Source of the DNA: Pelobacter sp.
Lineage (GTDB): Bacteria > Desulfobacterota > Desulfuromonadia > Geobacterales > Pseudopelobacteraceae
Assembly (NCBI GenBank): GCA_030824515.1
Contig: JAVBXN010000057.1
Location: 62,001 to 126,000 of the forward strand
Direction: 5' to 3'
DNA length: 64,000 nucleotides
A program made the position numbers and the translations under genes. Positions within the stretch are counted from its first letter, which is position 1; every line of letters begins with the position of its first letter. The notes below the pieces were generated by a model, which was not told the DNA's origin, did not search any database, and saw only the letters and a program-made list of their open reading frames with translations. Positions 53,788 through 62,619 of this stretch are shown piece after piece.

Positions 53788-54827
53788 TGGTGCTCTTTCC
53801 GATGTTTTTTTATTACCGAGTCAGTGGCGGTGCGTTCAACCAGATCCTCAAGCTTGGCAATGGACTGCGGTTCTCCAAGCACGATCAGCGTATCGCCCCC
53901 CTCGATTTTGGCCTGGGAATGGGGGTTAAAGACCATTTTGCCGTGGGACTTCTTGATGCCGACGATAATTACACCGATCTCCTTGCGGAAACCGGAACTG
54001 ACCAGGGTCTCGCCGGCAAAGGCGGAATGATCCGGGATGGTGATCTCTTCCATCTGCAGATCCATATGTTCGCTGCCGGTGGCGATCTCGATAAAATCCA
54101 CCACGTTGGGACGCAGGACCGACTGTGCCATCCTGCTGCCGCCGATAATGTAGGGCGAGACGACCTTGTTTGCGCCGGCGCGCTTGAGCTTGATATCGGA
54201 GCCCTCTTCACCGGAGCGGGCCAGGATGTAAAGATCCGGGTTCAAACCCCTGGCGGTCAGGGTTATATAGACATTTTCCGTGTCCGAGGTAACCACTGAA
54301 ATCAGCCCCTTGGCGCGCTTGATGCCGGCCTTGAGCAGTGTTTCATCCAGCGTGGCATCCCCCCGCATGTGGAGATACCCCTCCTCATTGAGTTTTTCCA
54401 TCGTCTCTACATTCTTCTCCACAATTACGAACGGCAACTCGTTGGCCTTGAACTCCTTGCAGATCAACGAGCCTATCCGGCCGAAGCCGCAGATAATATA
54501 ATGGCCATGAAGCGCCTCGATCATCTTTTCCACTCTTTTCCTCCCCATGATCCGCTGGATCTGCCCCTCGAACATGATCTGGGCCAGACTGCCGACAATA
54601 TAACCAAGAACGCTGACACCCACCACTATCAGTATCATCGTGAAGATCTTGCCGTTATCGGACAGGTCGTGGATCTCTTTGAATCCGACGGTTCCCAAAG
54701 TAATAACCGTCATGTAAAGCGCGTCAAGAAAACGCCAGCTTTCAATGACCATGAAACCGCTGGTCCCAACCGAAACCAGCATCAGCAGGACAAAAATCGA
54801 TATTTTCAGATGACGTACTGGATCCAT
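53784..54827 (-). CDS. Two-TM potassium-channel-like protein with RCK (TrkA-N and TrkA-C) domains
   Basis: 347 aa. Membrane segments at about 9-29 and 61-83 flank a pore helix and filter: TVITLGTVGFKEI (residues 40-52), where the usual TVGYGD is replaced by TLGTVGF. A RCK domain (about 105-230) follows with HYIICGFGRIGSLIC (GxGxxG) and Asp-rich ligand region, then TrkA-C (about 255-340). MthK-like arrangement. Selectivity is uncertain because of the unusual filter. Confidence 0.85.
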   Translation of the reverse strand: MDPVRHLKISIFVLLMLVSVGTSGFMVIESWRFLDALYMTVITLGTVGFKEIHDLSDNGKIFTMILIVVGVSVLGYIVGSLAQIMFEGQIQRIMGRKRVEKMIEALHGHYIICGFGRIGSLICKEFKANELPFVIVEKNVETMEKLNEEGYLHMRGDATLDETLLKAGIKRAKGLISVVTSDTENVYITLTARGLNPDLYILARSGEEGSDIKLKRAGANKVVSPYIIGGSRMAQSVLRPNVVDFIEIATGSEHMDLQMEEITIPDHSAFAGETLVSSGFRKEIGVIIVGIKKSHGKMVFNPHSQAKIEGGDTLIVLGEPQSIAKLEDLVERTATDSVIKKHRKEHQ

Positions 54828-54964
54828 AAGTTGGTCAGATTACCTGCAAGGGCTCCAAAACACAAGCGGCTTTCTTAACAGCGCCACTGAGACAATCCGG
54901 ATGGTTTTATAAAAATTGAGCCGCGCAATTCAATAAATAAAACTGCTAATACACATAGTTAAGA

Positions 54965-54992
54965 TTGACAAATACTGCATACTGTATACAAT
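54965..54992 (+). promoter_or_regulatory. Sigma-70 type promoter of the GntR gene with overlapping TGTATACA
   Basis: TTGACA at 54965-54970 and TACAAT at 54987-54992 (16-base spacer). The octamer TGTATACA (54983-54990) overlaps the -10 and is a perfect palindrome of the kind bound by FadR-subfamily GntR proteins, so autorepression is possible. The gene starts at 55025, 33 bases downstream. Confidence 0.6.
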
Positions 54993-55024
54993 GTTGCAAA
55001 AAAGCCCCCGGAGTCATACCTATT

Positions 55025-55708
55025 ATGAAAAAGCCCATGGAAAAACACCTGACACTTCGTGAAAAAATCCTTGAACATATCCGCGACGCCATAATTTCAG
55101 GACGACTCAAGGCTGGCAGCAAAGTATCAGAACCGGAACTGGCCGAACAATACGGCATCAGTCGCACCCCGATCCGCGAAGCATTCCGCCAGTTGGAGGC
55201 AGAAGGGTACCTGACCGTGATTCCGCGCCGTGGCGCCGTGGTCAGCGAGTTCAGCCAGAAGGATGTCGAAGAGTTCTATGCCATCAAGAGCATCATGGAG
55301 GGCTATGCCGCGCGGCGAGCCTGCCTGAAGCTCAGCAAGAAAGACCTTGACCGCCTGGAGGCGATCAATGACAAACTGGCGGAACTGGCCAGGCATAACG
55401 ACATCAAACATTTTTTCAAGGTTCACAGCGACTTCCATGACCTTTTCATAAAAGCAGCCGACAATGAAAAACTCCGCGAACTTATCGCGGGACTGGTGAC
55501 AAGATTCCAGCGTCTTCGATTCATGTCGCTCAGCCTTCCGGGCAGAATGGAAATCTCGGTTCAGGAACATCAGAAGATTATCGACGCTTTCCGCAAGAGA
55601 GACGCCGACATGGCCGAGGATCTGGTGCGCAAGAATGCCGAATATGGCGGACAGGTTCTGATGGGAGCGGCGATCCCGGTATCAATCAGATCACAGATGG
55701 ATGTCTAG
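55025..55708 (+). CDS. GntR-family (FadR subfamily) transcriptional regulator
   Basis: 227 aa from the ATG at 55025 (an ATG at 54965 lies within the promoter). Winged helix: REKILEHIRDAIISGRLKAG, SEPELAEQYGISRTPIREAF with RQLEAEGYLTVIPRRGAVV; an FCD ligand domain follows with metal-type residues (HSDFHDLF, His near EHQKIIDAF). The ligand is probably a small carboxylate or metal-bound acid, as for FCD proteins. It overlaps selA by 8 bases. Confidence 0.88.
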   Translation: MKKPMEKHLTLREKILEHIRDAIISGRLKAGSKVSEPELAEQYGISRTPIREAFRQLEAEGYLTVIPRRGAVVSEFSQKDVEEFYAIKSIMEGYAARRACLKLSKKDLDRLEAINDKLAELARHNDIKHFFKVHSDFHDLFIKAADNEKLRELIAGLVTRFQRLRFMSLSLPGRMEISVQEHQKIIDAFRKRDADMAEDLVRKNAEYGGQVLMGAAIPVSIRSQMDV

Positions 55709-57143
55709 TGAAATAACGGAAATGAATGTAACCGTGATCAAACAGAATATGCTTAAAAACATACCCAAGGTTGACCGTGTTCTTGAGTGGCCACAGGTAC
55801 AACTGTTGCTTGGACAATACCCGCGCCCGGAAATCCTGCATGTGGTACGCCTGATTCTCGACCGCCTGCGCGACTCGGTCAAAAACGGCGCACGGACAGA
55901 TCTGCCTGACAACAGGGAAATTATTGGCATGATCGGCTCCGAACTCCGCTCACGGACTGCCCCCAGCCTGCGCAAGGTGATCAACGGCAGCGGAGTCGTG
56001 GTTCATACCAACCTGGGACGTTCAGCGCTTGCCGATGCGGCTGAAGCAGCCATCCAGACCGTTTCGGCCGGATATTCCAACCTGGAGTTCGATCTGGCCA
56101 CGGGCGAACGCGGCTCCCGCTACAGCCATGTGGAAGGATTGCTGTGCGAACTGACCGGCAGCGAAGCGGCATTGGTGGTCAACAACAATGCCGCCGCTGT
56201 GATTCTGGCCCTGTCATCGCTGGCCACGGGACGGGAGGTGATTGTCTCGCGCGGAGAGCTGGTCGAGATCGGCGGTTCGTTCCGCATTCCGGACGTCATG
56301 TGCCAGAGTGGAGCCCGGCTGGTTGAGGTCGGATGCACCAACCGCACCCATATCCGCGACTATCAGAACGCCATAACCGATACGACATCACTGTTCCTGA
56401 AAGTGCATACCAGCAACTTCGCCATTGTCGGGTTCACCGCCGAAACCAGGCTGGAAGAGATGTCCGCACTGGGTCGCGAAAGAGGAATCCCGGTGATGCT
56501 GGATGCAGGCAGCGGCTGCCTTGTTGACCTTGCCCCTTACGGCATCAAGGGTGAACCGACGATCCGGCGCTATCTGGAAGCCGGGGCGGATGTGGTAACT
56601 TTCAGTGGCGACAAACTTTTGGGAGGACCTCAGGCCGGAATCATCGTCGGTAAAAAAGAGCTGATTGAACCGATGAAGAAACACCCGCTGTTGCGCGCGT
56701 TGCGCATGGACAAGCTCAGCCTGGCCTCGCTTGAAGCCACCTTGAGGCTCTATCGTGATGAACGGAAGGCAATGGCGGAAATCCCTACTTTGCAAATGCT
56801 GACCTTGTCCCCCAAAGAACTCTCCAGTCGCGCCGACCGGCTGATGCGCTACCTGCGCAGGCAATTGCCGGAGAACGTAACTCTGGCACGACATTCGGGC
56901 GAATCAAGTGCCGGAGGAGGTTCTTTCCCTCTGTTGCAACTACCTACCACACTGGTGGAAGTCAGGATTGCCGGCGCAACACCCAGCCGGATTGAAACGA
57001 CCCTGCGCCATACCGTAACGCCTGTTGTCGGCCGTGTCCATCGGGACCGCTTCCTGATTGATGTCCGCACCATCCCCGAAAAAGATTTTCCTCCGTTACT
57101 TGCTTCTCTTCTGGAATCTGCTACCATACTTACGGAGAAATAA
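55701..57143 (+). CDS. selA: L-seryl-tRNA(Sec) selenium transferase
   Basis: 480 aa. Converts Ser-tRNA(Sec) to Sec-tRNA(Sec). SelA motifs: VINGSGVVVHTNLGRSAL, YSNLEFDLATGERGSRYSH, EAALVVNNNAAAVIL, and PLP-lysine loop VVTFSGDKLLGGPQAGII. The start is ambiguous (ATG at 55701, 55722 or 55749) with no strong Shine-Dalgarno; 55701 overlaps the GntR stop. selB and selC are not in the window. It implies that the organism makes selenoproteins elsewhere; no in-frame UGA was seen here. Confidence 0.93.
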   Translation: MSSEITEMNVTVIKQNMLKNIPKVDRVLEWPQVQLLLGQYPRPEILHVVRLILDRLRDSVKNGARTDLPDNREIIGMIGSELRSRTAPSLRKVINGSGVVVHTNLGRSALADAAEAAIQTVSAGYSNLEFDLATGERGSRYSHVEGLLCELTGSEAALVVNNNAAAVILALSSLATGREVIVSRGELVEIGGSFRIPDVMCQSGARLVEVGCTNRTHIRDYQNAITDTTSLFLKVHTSNFAIVGFTAETRLEEMSALGRERGIPVMLDAGSGCLVDLAPYGIKGEPTIRRYLEAGADVVTFSGDKLLGGPQAGIIVGKKELIEPMKKHPLLRALRMDKLSLASLEATLRLYRDERKAMAEIPTLQMLTLSPKELSSRADRLMRYLRRQLPENVTLARHSGESSAGGGSFPLLQLPTTLVEVRIAGATPSRIETTLRHTVTPVVGRVHRDRFLIDVRTIPEKDFPPLLASLLESATILTEK

Positions 57144-57146
57144 TTA

Positions 57147-57860
57147 ATGACTTTTTTCAAATCAATTGCGCTGATTCCCGCGGCGGGTATGGGCAAGCGT
57201 ATGGGAGCTTCCATCAACAAGCAATACCTGCTGTTGGACGGCAAGCCGATAGTCGCCCGAACTATCTCGGTGTTTGAACGATCTCCGCTGATAGATTCGA
57301 TCTATCTCGTTATACCTGCCGAAGAGATCCCTTACTGCAGGGAACATGTGGTTGAAGCCTGCGGCTTCAAAAAGGTGGCGGCCATCATACCGGGCGGCAA
57401 GGAACGTCAAAATTCTGTAATGAACGGCCTGAACGCGATACGGGAAAAGGCGGATGATGATGATGTGGTTCTGATTCACGACGGGGTAAGACCGCTGGTG
57501 ACGGAAGCAATCCTGAGCGAGTCGATATCAGTTGCAAGGATTATGGATGGCGCACTGGTCGCGGTCCCGGCCAAGGACACCATCAAGGTGGTGAGAAACG
57601 GAATAGTGGTTGACACACCTCCCCGCGACACTCTCTGGCAGGCGCAGACCCCGCAATCGTTCCGTTTTGGTATCATTCATGCGGCCCACCTGGCCGCCGA
57701 AGCGGATGGATTCATCGGCACCGACGACGCCTCCCTGATTGAACGCAATGGCGGCAAAATCAGCGTTGTGCGCGGGGACTACCGCAATATTAAGATTACT
57801 ACACCGGAAGACCTGATTCTGGCAGAAGCTTTTCTGGCCGGCATTGAAAAGGAGCAGTAG
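57147..57860 (+). CDS. ispD: 2-C-methyl-D-erythritol 4-phosphate cytidylyltransferase
   Basis: 237 aa. [20 protein letters not shown] at the CTP-binding end, [20 protein letters not shown] and [11 protein letters not shown]. Third step of the MEP isoprenoid pathway. It begins 3 bases after selA and ends 2 bases before the next gene. ispF is not adjacent. Confidence 0.93.
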   Translation: MTFFKSIALIPAAGMGKRMGASINKQYLLLDGKPIVARTISVFERSPLIDSIYLVIPAEEIPYCREHVVEACGFKKVAAIIPGGKERQNSVMNGLNAIREKADDDDVVLIHDGVRPLVTEAILSESISVARIMDGALVAVPAKDTIKVVRNGIVVDTPPRDTLWQAQTPQSFRFGIIHAAHLAAEADGFIGTDDASLIERNGGKISVVRGDYRNIKITTPEDLILAEAFLAGIEKEQ

Positions 57861-57862
57861 CG

Positions 57863-59026
57863 ATGATTCAGAAATCGCCTGAAAAGGTTTTGATAGTTGA
57901 GGATGAGCCCGACATCGCTTTCGCGCTGAAGCTTGCGCTGGAAGCCGGCGGATACAGCACTTCATGGGCCGGTGACGGCGAAAAGGCGCTGGCCATTCTG
58001 CAGGACGACAGCGAATACAACCTGATGCTGCTTGATATACGGATGCCTGGCATTGACGGGGTTGAAGTTCTGAAACGGATGAAAGCCACCGGGCGCGACA
58101 CAGCGGTAATAATGATGAGCGGGCACGGCAGCGAGGAACTGGCCGTGGAATGCATGAAAATTGGCGCCGAAGATTATATCAGCAAGCCGTTTGTTCTGGA
58201 TGACATGCTGATGCGAGTTGAACGGGCATTGGCTCATCGCCTGGCGGTACTTGACAAGATACGGCTTGAACAGGAAAAAGACGATTTTTTCCTGATGCTG
58301 TCGCACGACATGAAGAATCCCATGGCCGCGGTGATCGGCTCGATTGACATCATGCGGGAGGGAAGGCTCGGACCGGTCAACGACGAGCAGACAGACTATC
58401 TCCAGTCGGCCATCGACAGCTGCAATGAAGTGGTCACGATGATCGACAACCTGCTTGACATAAGACGCTTTGAAGCGGGCAGGATGCATTTGAGCATTCG
58501 ACCATGCAATCTGGCGGAGATCTGCCGTAAAGTGGTCGGCCAGCTTTCCTGCGCGGCCGAACGTGACGGCATCACTCTCTCGCTGAACATAGCAGAGGGT
58601 ACAGCCGACGTGTCCGCGGACCCTAATGCGCTGATCAGAATTCTGGGCAACCTGATCGGTAATTCGCTGAAATTCACTCCCGAAGAAGGTGAAATAACGG
58701 TCTCGTGCCGCCACATCAAAGGGCCAGTGACAGAATCGATACAGATTCCGGACTATGTTACAGCACCGGAAAACTTTTCTGAAAGAAACTGTTTTGTCGC
58801 GCTCAGCGTCCGCGACACCGGCGAAGGCATCCCTTCAAATGAGCTGAAATGCATCTTTGACCGCTTTACGCAATCCAGCAGCACTTCCGGCCGGGAACGG
58901 GGCGGAGCAGGTCTGGGGCTGGCTTTTTGCAAACTGGCCGTGGACAGTTTCGGGGGGCTGATCTGGGCTGAAAGCGTCGCTGGACAGGGCAGCGAATTCA
59001 CGATGCTTCTGCCATGCGCCAACTGA
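57863..59026 (+). CDS. Response-regulator/histidine-kinase hybrid
   Basis: 387 aa. N-terminal REC domain (about 8-122): IVEDEPDIAFAL, LLDIRMPGIDG (phospho-Asp), MMSGHGSEE, SKPF. HisKA with MLSHDMKNPMAAVIGS (about 146-160), then HATPase: NLIGNSLKFTPEEGEI, VRDTGEGIP, GAGLGLAFCKLAVDSFGG. No membrane segment, so a cytosolic kinase with a receiver in front; the input is probably via REC. Target unknown. Confidence 0.9.
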   Translation: MIQKSPEKVLIVEDEPDIAFALKLALEAGGYSTSWAGDGEKALAILQDDSEYNLMLLDIRMPGIDGVEVLKRMKATGRDTAVIMMSGHGSEELAVECMKIGAEDYISKPFVLDDMLMRVERALAHRLAVLDKIRLEQEKDDFFLMLSHDMKNPMAAVIGSIDIMREGRLGPVNDEQTDYLQSAIDSCNEVVTMIDNLLDIRRFEAGRMHLSIRPCNLAEICRKVVGQLSCAAERDGITLSLNIAEGTADVSADPNALIRILGNLIGNSLKFTPEEGEITVSCRHIKGPVTESIQIPDYVTAPENFSERNCFVALSVRDTGEGIPSNELKCIFDRFTQSSSTSGRERGGAGLGLAFCKLAVDSFGGLIWAESVAGQGSEFTMLLPCAN

Positions 59027-59066
59027 ACAAACAACCACCGACAAATACAATTCTGGAGCCAGATAC

Positions 59067-59552
59067 ATGAAGACAGCAGTAATTTTAATGATTCTAGCAG
59101 CGATAATTTTTGTTCAGTCTCCGGCCGGCGCGGCCGATCTGGACCTGGGCAAGGCCATCACCATCGGCAGCGGCCCCAAAACCGTGATCGAATTCACCGA
59201 CCCGGATTGTCCCTTCTGCCGAAAGGCATCCAAATACTTTGAAAGCCGCAGGGATGTCACCAGGCACGTGTTTTTTTTCCCGCTGCCAAGGCATCTGAAG
59301 GCAAAGGAGAAGATTCAGTACATACTTTCACAACCGGACCGGGCCGGCGCCTACCAGGAAGTCATGTCCGGCAGAATGGACAGCATCAGTAAACTTGAAA
59401 GGATCACACCCAAAGGGATCAAGCTCCAGGAGGAACAGCTCGAGGTCGCCAAAAGACATAAGATAGACTCCACCCCTACCTTCATGATCAACGGCAGAAT
59501 CATCGAAGGGTTCGACCTGAAAAGAATCGAGGAAGCGCTGGGCCAAAAGTAG
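59067..59552 (+). CDS. DsbC-like periplasmic thiol-disulfide protein
   Basis: 161 aa with a signal peptide (ending AGAA, about residue 22). Thioredoxin-like domain with TDPDCPFCRKASKYF (CPFC) and cis-Pro region STPTFMINGRII. It lacks the DsbC dimerisation domain, being shorter than DsbC. Reduces or isomerises periplasmic disulfides. TGGAG lies 8 bases upstream of the ATG. Follows the kinase gene by 40 bases. Confidence 0.85.
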   Translation: MKTAVILMILAAIIFVQSPAGAADLDLGKAITIGSGPKTVIEFTDPDCPFCRKASKYFESRRDVTRHVFFFPLPRHLKAKEKIQYILSQPDRAGAYQEVMSGRMDSISKLERITPKGIKLQEEQLEVAKRHKIDSTPTFMINGRIIEGFDLKRIEEALGQK

Positions 59553-59582
59553 TCTTCACCTGCAAATATCCGCTTTAAACAA

Positions 59583-59610
59583 AAAAGGCGTCCGACGGGC
59601 GCCTTTTCTT
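59583..59610. terminator. Bidirectional terminator between DsbC-like and FNR-like genes
   Basis: AAAAGGCG and CGCCTTTT arms around TCCGACGGG, preceded by A-run and followed by TTTTCTTA. It serves both convergent genes. Confidence 0.8.
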
Positions 59611-59632
59611 ATATCTATTGTCAGCTCTCCGG

Positions 59633-60481
59633 CTAGAACTCCATCGGCATCGCCTTGACCTGTTTCGCGGTAAACACCGGGCCGTCCTTGCAGACGTAGA
59701 CGTTGCCCACATTGCAGCGTCCGCACTTGCCCAGGCCGCATTTCATACGGTTTTCCAGCGTGGTGTAGACCTGTTCATCGCTAAAACCCAGCTTTTCCAG
59801 TACCGGCAACGTGAACTTGATCATGATCGGAGGACCGCAGACCAGCGCGATCGTGTTTTCGGCAGCGGGCGCGGCTTCCTCAAGAATGGTCGGCACGAAA
59901 CCAACCCTGCCGTCCCATTCAGGACCGTTGCCGCCCGGATCTACGGTCTTGACCAGCCGCACGTCCCCTCGCTCCTCCCACTCCTTAAGCTCGCGCTTGT
60001 AGACCAGGTCGGCTTCGGTCCTGGCGCCGTAGACGATGGTGATCTCGCCGAACCTCTCCCGCAGGTCGAGACAGTTCCAGATCAACGTGCGCAATGGTGG
60101 CAGCGCGATGCCGCCAGCCACGAAGACCAGGTTTTTGCCTTCGAACTGTTCGATCGGAAAAGAGTTGCCGTAGGGACCTCTGACTCCGATGCTGTCCCCC
60201 ACCTCCAACCGGCGCAGCTCTTCCGTAACCCGACCGACCGAGCGGAAGCAGCATTCGATGTAGCCCTTGCGTGTAGGCGAAGAGGCAATGCAAAAGGTCG
60301 ATTCACCGGCTCCAAAAGCCGAATATTCGGCAAACTGTCCGGCCCGGAAGTTGAAACTGTCCCGGAGCTGTTCGTCCTGGAAGACCAGCCTTAGTGTGCG
60401 CACGTCGGGGGTTTCGTCGATGACCTCCTCTACGGTGGCCAGGTAGGGGAGGTAGATGTTCTTGTTGCTGTGATCACACAT
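59633..60481 (-). CDS. FlxA-like FAD/NAD(P)-binding subunit of the Hdr-linked complex
   Basis: 282 aa from the ATG at 60481. FNR-like FAD domain (RAGQFAEYSAFGAGESTFCI, FRSVGRVTEELRRLEVGD), NAD-binding (NLVFVAGGIALPPLRTLI, VCGPPIMIKF), and a C-terminal [2Fe-2S] site MKCGLGKCGRCNVGNVYVC. Equivalent to FlxA in FlxABCD-HdrABC. It is split from the next subunit gene by a roughly 160-bp repeat element. Probably oxidises or reduces NAD(H) for the complex. Confidence 0.85.
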   Translation of the reverse strand: MCDHSNKNIYLPYLATVEEVIDETPDVRTLRLVFQDEQLRDSFNFRAGQFAEYSAFGAGESTFCIASSPTRKGYIECCFRSVGRVTEELRRLEVGDSIGVRGPYGNSFPIEQFEGKNLVFVAGGIALPPLRTLIWNCLDLRERFGEITIVYGARTEADLVYKRELKEWEERGDVRLVKTVDPGGNGPEWDGRVGFVPTILEEAAPAAENTIALVCGPPIMIKFTLPVLEKLGFSDEQVYTTLENRMKCGLGKCGRCNVGNVYVCKDGPVFTAKQVKAMPMEF

Positions 60482-60494
60482 TTTTAAAACCTTT

Positions 60495-60660
60495 TTATTC
60501 ACCACAGAGTCACAGAGAGCTCAGAGAAAACCAGAATCAATAGAGAAATACAAAAAACTTAAGTACTTTTGGGGTAAACCTTTAACACCTCTGTTTTCAG
60601 TTTTTCCCTGTTTTATCTTTTGATGTTCTCCGTGTCCTCTGTGACTCTGTGGTGAGATGC
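60495..60660. repeat. Long terminal-inverted-repeat element within the Flx operon
   Basis: TCACCACAGAGTCACAGAG at 60499-60517 and its exact complement CTCTGTGACTCTGTGGTGA at 60637-60655, with AT-rich, partly self-complementary DNA in between. Repeats of this sequence (CACAGAGTCACAGAG type) are dispersed in many genomes. No gene inside. It separates the FlxA-like and FlxB-like genes. Confidence 0.75.
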
Positions 60661-60668
60661 CTTTAAAT

Positions 60669-61673
60669 TTATTTCTTGCTGATCTCTTCCACGATTGCCG
60701 CGATGTCGATCCCGACCGGGCAGAGCCTTATGCATCTGCCGCAGCCGGTGCAGAGCGTCTGGCCGAATTTGTCGTCGTAGTATTTGAACTTGTGCATGAT
60801 GCGGTTACGGTAGCGTTTGGGCTGCTGATCGCGGGGGTTGTGACCCGAGGCATGGTGCGTGAATTTCCAGAAGCCGCAGGCATCCCAGTTCTTTCTGCGC
60901 TTGCCGCTCTTCTCGGTTCCTTCATCGACGATGTCGAAGCAGTGGCAGGCGGGGCAGACAAAAGCGCAGGCGCCGCAGCCGACGCAACGGGTGGCGATGG
61001 AGTCCCAGGCCGGGTCTTCGAAGTGTTCGTCCAGCCAGGCCTTGACCTTTTTCAGGTCGAAGGCTTCGGTCCCGGGTTCGGCCAGCGCAACGGCTTTTGC
61101 GTTGTTCGGTTCGCTGAAGAGGCCGGCGTGGTTGTTGACCAGCGTTTCGCCCTTGTCGCTGAAAGTTTCGCAGGCGTAGCCGCCACCTTCCAGCGGGGTC
61201 AGGAACAGGTCGCTGCCCTTGGTGTCGGACGGCGAGAGCCCCACCGCGGTGCAGAAGCAGGCGTCGTCGGCCTTTGTGCAGGCCAGCCCGACAATGGTGG
61301 TCTTTTTTCTGCGCTCCAGGAAAAATTCGTCCTTGTAATCCCAGGAAAAGACCGCATCCAGCACCGGTATCGCGGCAGCATCGCAGGGACGCACCCCCAC
61401 CAGCACCGTTTCCGGAAACCGGGCCGGGTCGATGTCCTTGAGCTCGACCTTCTGCCCTTCCTTTGTGTAGGACATGATGTCCTCGCACAGCGGAAAGAAG
61501 GCTTCCTTGCCCGATCTGCGCGGCAACTGGTCGGTGATCATTTCGCCGGAGTTCTTGAGCGGCTCATAGAGCGGAGTGCCGGCATTCAGGCGCGGGGCAA
61601 CCACACGTTTGCCTTCGGCGATCAGTTTATCCAGCAGCGCGTTCAGGTTTTGTTCGGTGATGTGTTTTTGCAT
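60669..61673 (-). CDS. FlxB-like iron-sulfur subunit (sulfhydrogenase-beta type)
   Basis: 334 aa. N-terminal FlxB/HyhB-type domain (VVAPRLNAGTPLYEPL), LVGVRPCDAAAIPVLDAVF, GLACTKADDACFCTAVG; two 4Fe-4S motifs near the end: CVGCGACAFVCPACHC and CTGCGRCIRLCPVGI. Electron-transfer subunit between the flavoprotein and HdrA side. Weak Shine-Dalgarno. Confidence 0.85.
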   Translation of the reverse strand: MQKHITEQNLNALLDKLIAEGKRVVAPRLNAGTPLYEPLKNSGEMITDQLPRRSGKEAFFPLCEDIMSYTKEGQKVELKDIDPARFPETVLVGVRPCDAAAIPVLDAVFSWDYKDEFFLERRKKTTIVGLACTKADDACFCTAVGLSPSDTKGSDLFLTPLEGGGYACETFSDKGETLVNNHAGLFSEPNNAKAVALAEPGTEAFDLKKVKAWLDEHFEDPAWDSIATRCVGCGACAFVCPACHCFDIVDEGTEKSGKRRKNWDACGFWKFTHHASGHNPRDQQPKRYRNRIMHKFKYYDDKFGQTLCTGCGRCIRLCPVGIDIAAIVEEISKK

Positions 61674-61688
61674 TAATTAATCCCGTAG

Positions 61689-62609
61689 TTATTTTATAAA
61701 GCTCTGGTCGTCCTTCTCGGTGTAGCTGTTCAGCGGCCCCTTGTCATGGACGTCAAAGCCGGCCTCGTAGTCGTACAGCTCCTTCAGTTCCTTGGCCATC
61801 TTGCGGTTCAGCAGGTTCAGCGGGATATCCATCGGACAGACCCGCTCGCATTCGGCGCAACCGGCGCACCTGCCAGCCAGGTGCATGGCCCGCACGATAT
61901 GCCAGGCGGTATTGCCGGCCGGGCGCGGGGTGGTATCGACCATTTGCGGCTTGTTGCGATCGCAGAGGCACTGCTCGCAGAAGCAGAACGGGCAGACCTG
62001 GCGGCAGGCATAGCATTTGATGCATTTGCTGAACTGCTCTTTCCAGTAGGCCCAGCGTTCTTGAGGCGTCAGAGCTTCCAGGCGGGCGATTTCGGCGGCG
62101 TATTTCTTTTCCAGTTCGGGGGTGACCGGCGTTTGTGACGGCACAAAGTCGCACCCCTGCGGCAGGTGGGCGTCGCATTCACGGCATTTGGGGGCGATGC
62201 TGTCAGATGTCAGTCCGGTGTCGGGCTGTATCGTGGAGGCCAGCACACCGGCGCAGGGCACGCCGATCAGGTATAACTGCTCCCGTTTCAGCTGGGATTC
62301 GCCCATCAGACCCACCAGCGCCTTAAGGTCGCATCCTTTTACAACGATGCCGATCCGGCCGCTCTTGGGGATCTCTTTCTTGGCCTTGGTCAGGTAGACC
62401 GCCAGGTTGTTGACGCAGGCCGGAGTGAAGATCAGCTTTTGCGCATCATCGGCGCTGGTGATCACGATCGGCTGGGCCGAGCCTTTGCGTCGGGCAGCGG
62501 CGTAGCCGACGATGGCCGTAACCTCCCCGGCGGCAAGGATGCGCTGTGCTTCGCTCTGGATCGCTTCGGTTACGGCGGCGTAGATGTTTGTGTCGATTGT
62601 TTGAGTCAT
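61689..62609 (-). CDS. FrhB/FlxC-like iron-sulfur subunit
   Basis: 306 aa. N-terminal FrhB-type domain (VGYAAARRKGSAQPIVITS, VKGCDLKALVGLMGESQL), a Cys-rich SIAPKCRECDAHLPQGC, and two 4Fe-4S motifs: KCIKCYACRQVCPFCFC and RCAGCAECERVCPMDIP. Similar to the FlxC group. It follows the MvhD-like gene by 10 bases. Electron carrier in the predicted NADH-Hdr complex. Confidence 0.82.
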   Translation of the reverse strand: MTQTIDTNIYAAVTEAIQSEAQRILAAGEVTAIVGYAAARRKGSAQPIVITSADDAQKLIFTPACVNNLAVYLTKAKKEIPKSGRIGIVVKGCDLKALVGLMGESQLKREQLYLIGVPCAGVLASTIQPDTGLTSDSIAPKCRECDAHLPQGCDFVPSQTPVTPELEKKYAAEIARLEALTPQERWAYWKEQFSKCIKCYACRQVCPFCFCEQCLCDRNKPQMVDTTPRPAGNTAWHIVRAMHLAGRCAGCAECERVCPMDIPLNLLNRKMAKELKELYDYEAGFDVHDKGPLNSYTEKDDQSFIK

Positions 62610-62619
62610 AAAAACCTTT

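Noticed and set aside
55701..57143. Selenoprotein genes near selA
   Set aside because: The MvhD-like and other iron-sulfur subunits in the window use Cys at the positions where Sec occurs in relatives; no in-frame UGA was needed to complete any gene.
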